NCBI GenBank assembly: GCA_024752435.1
Contig: CP103028.1
Coordinates: 558,001 to 622,000, forward strand
Reading direction: 5' to 3'
Length of the DNA stretch: 64,000 nucleotides
From: Allantophomopsis cytisporea
Taxonomy: Eukaryota > Ascomycota > Leotiomycetes > Phacidiales > Phacidiaceae
The notes beneath the pieces are model-generated. The model had not been told where the DNA came from. It made no database searches and was given only the letters and a program-made list of their open reading frames with translations. This document shows, in pieces, positions 58,423-64,000 of the stretch (positions within the stretch are counted from its first letter, which is position 1; each line of letters starts with the position of its first letter). Made by a program: the position numbers and the translations under genes.

Positions 58423-61400
58423 ATGGACGGCTTTTACGGTACTGGATTCAGGAACGTGGGCCGCCAGAAACATCCAACGGGTAGTGTATATACCAACAGC
58501 GCCCATTTTGAGGAGCGTCCAGACGCTGAGGCGTTAGACCCTACTGGAATCTCACACGGCATTCACTCCCCTTCATGCTCGACCTATACGCGATCCAGTT
58601 CTCAGTCACGTCTCATTGACTTTGGTGAGTATTTTGACTGGCCGAAGATGCTGTCGATGCTAAGATGTACAAGATCAGGGAAATCCACAGCTCGGAAGTC
58701 ATCACAGACAGGTACAGCTACCTACTCAGGGCTCTAGAGGTAGAATTTCAATTCCATCTGGTGGAGCATATTCGAGACAGCTTCCTGAAGATGTTTCGGG
58801 TATATGGCAAGATGCCGATATCTGTCAGCAACAGTTACAACGTCCAATTCCAAGCTTCCGTGCAAACACTACCAATACTACGAATCTCATATCGCAGGAT
58901 TCATGTCGAGATTTTAGCACTGTGTCTCGTGGGTTTGGCGGCGTCGATGACCCTTTGCCACAGACCCCACCGTTGTCCTCCCGTCTACTACAATCCTACA
59001 GTTGCCAGCCAGCGAAACTGATGTCAGCCGATTCTTCGCCACCACATGAAATGTCAAGTCCCACTCGAAATATCGCTATTCGCAAGAGCACAGCTCGGTC
59101 ACAAGTTTCCGTGCATCGAGAAACTTCAGACCCATTCGTAGATGATGATGAGAAATCTATGCAACATTTGACTCAACCAAGTCTTGGCGCGCCACTGCCA
59201 TCTAACGCATCAAACAATCGCCCAAACAGTCTATATAACTACCATACTCCCGTGTCCCGCGGTATTCAGCTAGTCTCTACAAGTCAACTATCTGATCGAT
59301 GCCAACAGATCTTTCCTTACCGACTGTTTAATGCAATCCAGTCGAAGTGTTTCGAGCCAGTGTACAAAACAAATGACAATGTAGTTGTTTCTGCACCGAC
59401 TGGGAGTGGAAAGACAGTCATTCTAGAACTGGCCATATGCAGGCTTGTAGAGGGGTTCCAAGCTGGACAGTTCAAGATCGTCTACATGGCACCCACGAAG
59501 TCGCTTTGTGCCGAACGCGTCCGTGACTGGCGAAGAAAGTTCTCTCACCTGAGTTTCAACTGTGCAGAGTTGACAGGAGATACGGAATCCTCAGAGATGC
59601 GCAACATTGGAAATGCTGCTATCATTGTTACAACACCCGAGAAATGGGATAGCGTCACAAGAAAGTGGAAAGATCACATTAAATTGTTGCAGATGGTGAA
59701 ACTGTTCCTCATCGACGAAGTACACATGCTGAAGGATATTCGAGGAGGTACTCTGGAAGCTGTAGTCTCTCGCATGAAGACTATCGGAGCCAACGTCCGA
59801 TTCATCGCACTCAGTGCAACTGTTCCAAACTCAGTAGACATTGCCATGTGGCTCGGAAAAGACCACAACAACCCTCATATACCAGCTCATAGAGAGACCT
59901 TCAGTGAAGATTTCAGGCCTGTGAAATTGCAGAAGTTCGTCCATGGATTTGAGAACAAGGGCAACGCTCATTCCTTTGATAAGTACCTTGACGGCAAGAT
60001 TGGAAATCTTATCCTCCGTTATACTGCGAAAAAGCCCATCATGGTATTCTGTTTCACAAGGAAGTCTTGCGAGAACACTGCTGCCACACTTGCCGCATGG
60101 TGGGCTGCTTCAAAGGTCTCGGAGCGCGCCTGGCCAGCTCCGACTCAATCAATCACTGTGGCACATAAAGACATCCAAGAGCTTGTCAAATCCGGCGTTG
60201 CTTTCCATCATGCTGGACTCGATCAAAACGATAGAGCAGCGATCGAGTCAGCGTATTTAAACGGCCAAATTAGTGTTATTTGTTGTACTTCCACCCTTGC
60301 TGTTGGTGTCAATCTTCCCTGCCATATGGTTGTGCTCAAGAACACCCTTGGGTATCAGGATGGTGGTCAGCTCAAAGAATACTCTGACATCGAGATGATG
60401 CAGATGCTTGGGAGGGCTGGCAGACCTCAATTTGACAATACTGCGGTAGCCATCATCATGACAACACACGACAAGACAGAGAAGTATAAGCGGTTGATTT
60501 CAGGCCAAGACATCCTTGAGAGTACTTTGCACCTAAATCTTGTCGAGCATTTGAATTCAGAGATTGGTCTTGGTACTGTGAAAAATATATACTCTGCAAA
60601 ACGTTGGTTGGCTGGAACTTTCCTGGCTGTACGAATGAGGCACAATTCTGCATACTACAAGTTCGCAGGCGTGGCGTCAAATATGCAGGATATTGGTGAG
60701 AGACTGGAGAGGATTTGCGAGCGAGATATCAAGCTCTTGCAGGATGCGAAACTTATTACTGCCGATGAACAATTCCTATGTACGGAATATGGTATTGCTA
60801 TGGCACGGTACATGGTCCCTTTCGAGACTATGAAGATGATCTTGAGCGTCCCACAACATGCTAAGATCTCTCAAACGGTATGTCGTTATTAATATATCCC
60901 TGCAAGTTTTGTCGAATCTAAGCTTTTTAGCTACATATTCTTTCGCAAGCCCCAGAGTTCAACTCATTTCGAATGAAGCAGAATGAGAGAGGTGTTTTTC
61001 GCAATATCAACGGCTGCGGTCTCTTGAAGTATCCGATTAAAGGCACTATATCTACGACACCCGACAAAATTTCTTTGATGATACAAGCACAACTCAGTGG
61101 TGCTCCGATGCCCGATGACAGAGAATATAGTATCATCCGATTGCAATTCTCGATGGAACAAAAGTCAGTTATGGAGCGGATGAAACGACTACTTATGTGC
61201 CTGATTGATTGCAAAGCTTACGACTGCGACGGTGTCTCTACCAGAAATGCACTTGAACTCATGCGAAGCATTGCTGCGGAATACTGGGAGAACTCGCCAC
61301 TTCAACTTCAACAAGTACCCAATCTAGGGCCTGTAGCATGCAGAAAACTAATTGGAGCAGACATCAGTAGTGTCGAGAAGCTGATGGGAAGTAGCTCAAC

Positions 61401-63265
61401 TGACATCGAACGTATCATGACTAAGAACCCGCCATATGGTCAGACGATATTGAATAAGCTAAAGGATTTTCCACGATTGCGACTTGAAGCAGAAGTGATG
61501 CCCTGGAAGTGTCCCGCACACCACGATCCAGTTAGGGTCAACATTAAGGCCAGGCTGAGTATTGCTAACACTAAAGCACCTTTCTGGTTGAGAAAGTCAC
61601 CTTCTGTCACATTCACAGCTGAGACGACAAATGGAGTGTTGGTCAATTTTTGGAGAGGTAGTCTGCGAAAGTTGGAGAAAGTTGTGGAGCTAAAATTTGT
61701 TGCAGAACTCGGCAGACCAGGAGAGAAAGTCTTCTGCTACATTGCTTGCGATGAGATTGTTGGCACCATGAAGAACATGACTCTAGAGCCAGACATCCCA
61801 GCTGCAGCATTCCCCGAGCCCAATGCTCTTTCACCACAGCCATCAGAAGTTCCAAAGACAAGAGTAACTCCGGATGAGTTCGGCAGCGATGACATTGATG
61901 ATCTGGATATCATAGCTGTTGCTCAAAAGACTGAGATATCTCACACAGGTGAAACACTCGAGGATGGTTTTATAGACATTGACGCCTTTGATGATCCTCA
62001 AGAAGATCAATATGAGACCAATGGCGACGTTAAGCAGACACAGTATCACTCTGTGAAGTTACCTAACGGTAAATGGCAGTGCCAACATACCTGCAGCAGT
62101 GGCAAAACAGTCTCCAACAAGACTTGCAAGCATCGTTGCTGTCATCAGGGCCTGGAAAAGCCGCCAAAACTTCGCCCAAGAGGGCAAAAAATAGTATGTT
62201 AACATCCTCACTATAACAGGACGAAGCTCATGTAGTTGCAGCTCCCTGAGGCTAGACCCAAGGATTCTTTATATGTCAATAAGGGTCTAGATAAATCTAA
62301 GACGAAAAATAACGTACGCATTGCAAGGTTCGACATTGGTGAGTAACTGCTAATGTTCATAGATTCAGAAGCCCGCACCAAAGTTCACTCATCATGAAGT
62401 CGAATCAGAAACCGAAAATGATGTGTTTGATATTGGAGACTTGAGATCACCACCGAAGTACAAAGATATGGCATCTCGCGAATATAAGAGTTTCCATGAT
62501 CTTCACACCAGTATCCAAGGGGAGAGCAACAAAAGACTTTCATTGAAGAACGCTTATTCAATTGCTTCAACAGAACGGCCAGATCTGTCTTCCCACCTAC
62601 AAGGCATTCAGAATTCCTCATTTCATAGTGCAACTCCAGAGTTACTTATGGCACCAAAGAACTCTTCTGTTGATGACGATCTACCTTCACTGCTCAGCCT
62701 CACGCAACAGTGCCCCACGGATACAAAAAACTCTTCTGGCTTCCAGAATCAATCTGAGACGACTAAAAAGCCCGCATTTACAGAATCCGGTTCATTCGCC
62801 GCAGGCTTTGGTGGCGAGTTTGATGATCTCGACATAGATATAGATATGGATATGTTGCGATCATTCGATAATATGGCACGACAACAAGACCTAATTCTCT
62901 CGGATGGATTCGAAAGCTCTGTTGTAGACTACACTTCTCGTGATCCCCAGTCTTTGGCGCCCGAAAACAACAAGAACGAGAAGACGCAGTCATTAGATAA
63001 CAAAAATCGGCAAGGAGAGTCTTATAACAATGAGGTAGAGAAGCAGGACACTCAGACATTCACGGGTACGAAGAGACCAGTGGGGGAGTTTTTCAACTCA
63101 AGTCCTTTCAAGAAGATTAGGAAAGTCACAGGTGCGGTACAGTTAGGAGATCATAACCAGGGAGAAGACTTTGGTGTAGAAGAGGTGAGAGACCAGCCAG
63201 ATTGGGTGAAAGATGTCGACCCTGAATTCTTGAGGTTTTTTGAGGGATTCGTCGAGTATGTATGA
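58423..63265 (+). CDS. MER3: Meiotic DNA helicase Mer3/HFM1
   Basis: Ski2-like superfamily 2 helicase required for interfering crossovers; it stabilises and extends joint molecules in meiosis (family knowledge). Predicted exons are 58423-58624, 58665-60877, 60931-62193, 62242-62313 and 62363-63265; about 1550 aa. Exon 2 is open well upstream of its first internal Met, and exon 1 begins MDGFYGTGFRNVGRQ. Motifs: APTGSGKT at about 311-318, DEVH at 418-421, LSATVPN, GVAFHHAGL, CCTSTLAVGVNLP and QMLGRAGRP from 647. The winged-helix and Sec63-type domains follow, with VPNLGPVACRKLIGADISSV as the helix-hairpin-helix part. A Cys/His cluster (CQHTCSSGKTVSNKTCKHRC) starts near 1189, as in other Mer3 proteins. 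The last about 300 residues are acidic and disordered with a basic KRPVGEFFNSSPFKKIRK patch. Intron 1 is only 40 nt. The acceptor before exon 4 could be 62235 instead of 62241; both keep frame. Confidence 0.93.
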
Positions 63266-63589
63266 TTAATTGAGACATTAGCCGGATTGGGTTGCAGGGA
63301 GCTTTCTATTTGCATTTGGGATGAGTTGGCTTTACATGTTTGCTATGATGGAGTTGGTAGCTTGCTTGATGGAATACGTTTGAAATTTGGGAGGCTTTTC
63401 ATATATAGCTTATTACGATGGCTTATTGATATAGATGGCTATTATTTGCAAAATTACATCTCCTCAGCTTTGACCTACTTCTGGTTTTATCTCTCACCTT
63501 TCCCCATTTCCCCAGAAAACCCATGAGCCCTCATGATTTGTAAAATAAAATAAAACGTGCTTGATTATTCTATATTTGTTCTCTATATA
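63266..63589. other. Convergent 3' flanks, no gene seen
   Basis: 324 bp between the ends of MER3 and the membrane-protein gene. It is T-rich with an AAAATAAAATAAAA run at about 63542-63554, which may be part of a poly(A) signal. Confidence 0.5.
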
Positions 63590-64000
63590 TCACCAATGCG
63601 GTAAAAAATTTATCCAAGATGTTGTCTCATACGCGCTTGATGGCAGAGCTCTAAGTGAGCTTATAGCCACACCAAAGATGATGAACCTCACAATGACAAG
63701 AACAAGGCAGGCAAAAGTAAGAGCCGCATCAAGTATCCAACCGCTTCTCTGCTCAGTTTCCACACCCCACGACGGCTTCACCCATATCCACACCAAATTG
63801 AAATTAGTGCTCTTATTGACCCGATGTAATATTCCCACAAGTCCGACCGTCGGTATACTGACAGCGAGCATCAAGAGCCCAGAGATACGCCACAAATCCC
63901 TCTCCACATGTGTCGGATAGTCGAGATTCCAGCCTAGCAGGTGAATAGAACTATGCAGCGTCGACGGGCCGCCAATGAACAGTAGCAGTAGCGGTCCCAA
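63590..64000 (-). CDS. Multi-pass membrane protein, C-terminal part only
   Basis: Open from the right edge of the window to a TGA at 63590-63592. Three or four hydrophobic segments are visible: GPLLLLFIGG, WRISGLLMLAVSIPTVGLVG, and AALTFACLVLVIVRFIIFGV. The conserved-looking tail is SSLRALPSSAYETTSWINFL, then PHW. I recognise the style of a conserved fungal membrane protein but not a named family or function. The start and probably most of the protein lie outside the window. Confidence 0.75.
   Translation of the reverse strand: MGPLLLLFIGGPSTLHSSIHLLGWNLDYPTHVERDLWRISGLLMLAVSIPTVGLVGILHRVNKSTNFNLVWIWVKPSWGVETEQRSGWILDAALTFACLVLVIVRFIIFGVAISSLRALPSSAYETTSWINFLPHW

Noticed and set aside
1..64000. 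CRISPR arrays, LTR retrotransposons, terminal inverted repeats, rRNA
   Set aside because: No regularly spaced direct repeats with unique spacers, no paired long terminal repeats, no transposase or reverse-transcriptase motifs and no rRNA-like sequence were seen by eye.

Overview
The window is nuclear DNA of a filamentous ascomycete (Pezizomycotina). The evidence is short GT-AG introns (about 40-110 nt, many with a CTAA/CTAAC branch site), widely spaced single genes on both strands, and typical ascomycete genes. These include a two-component arginine-specific carbamoyl-phosphate synthase with an upstream arginine attenuator peptide, a cutinase, and a PTH11/rhodopsin-type membrane protein. The overall character resembles Leotiomycetes (Botrytis/Sclerotinia relatives), but that placement is inference. 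Exon structures were assembled by hand from splice signals, reading-frame continuity and family motifs, so the boundaries are predictions.

Layout. 1-1720 (+) is the 3' part of mitochondrial lysyl-tRNA synthetase. 2329-3196 (+) is a nicotinamide-riboside-kinase-like gene that appears frameshifted. 3242-5229 (-) is the diflavin reductase Tah18. 5.2-11.2 kb is gene-poor, with one orphan ORF and a decayed tannase/feruloyl esterase fragment. 11220-12942 (-) is a nucleotide-sugar transporter. 16625-17059 (+) is a small antibiotic-biosynthesis-monooxygenase-like protein. 17705-20173 (-) is a large disordered protein. 20.2-24.7 kb has no gene and many short tandem repeats.

24752-27321 (-) is the meiotic axis protein Hop1 and 29137-32457 (+) a Cdc4-like F-box/WD40 protein. 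32881-33743 (-) is a thioredoxin-fold AhpC/TSA-like protein, 34351-35493 (-) is Aha1, 36536-37453 (+) is ETF-beta and 38067-38861 (+) is a short-chain dehydrogenase. 38.9-44.3 kb is gene-poor. 44343-48782 holds a rhodopsin-like 7TM protein, a secreted cutinase and a secreted repeat protein with regularly spaced Lys-Arg sites. A decayed TPR gene follows near 50 kb, then an HSL-type esterase (52145-53374).

The last section holds the arginine attenuator uORF (55011-55440) with the CPS small subunit (55498-56944), the meiotic helicase Mer3/HFM1 (58423-63265), and the 3' end of a membrane protein at the right edge.

The genes do not form one pathway. Two meiotic recombination factors (Hop1, Mer3) share the window but lie about 31 kb apart. 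Three mitochondrial proteins (Msk1, ETF-beta, CPS small subunit) are scattered. The most interesting items are the Kex2-type secreted repeat precursor at 48 kb, the attenuator peptide split over three exons, and the frameshifted NR kinase.
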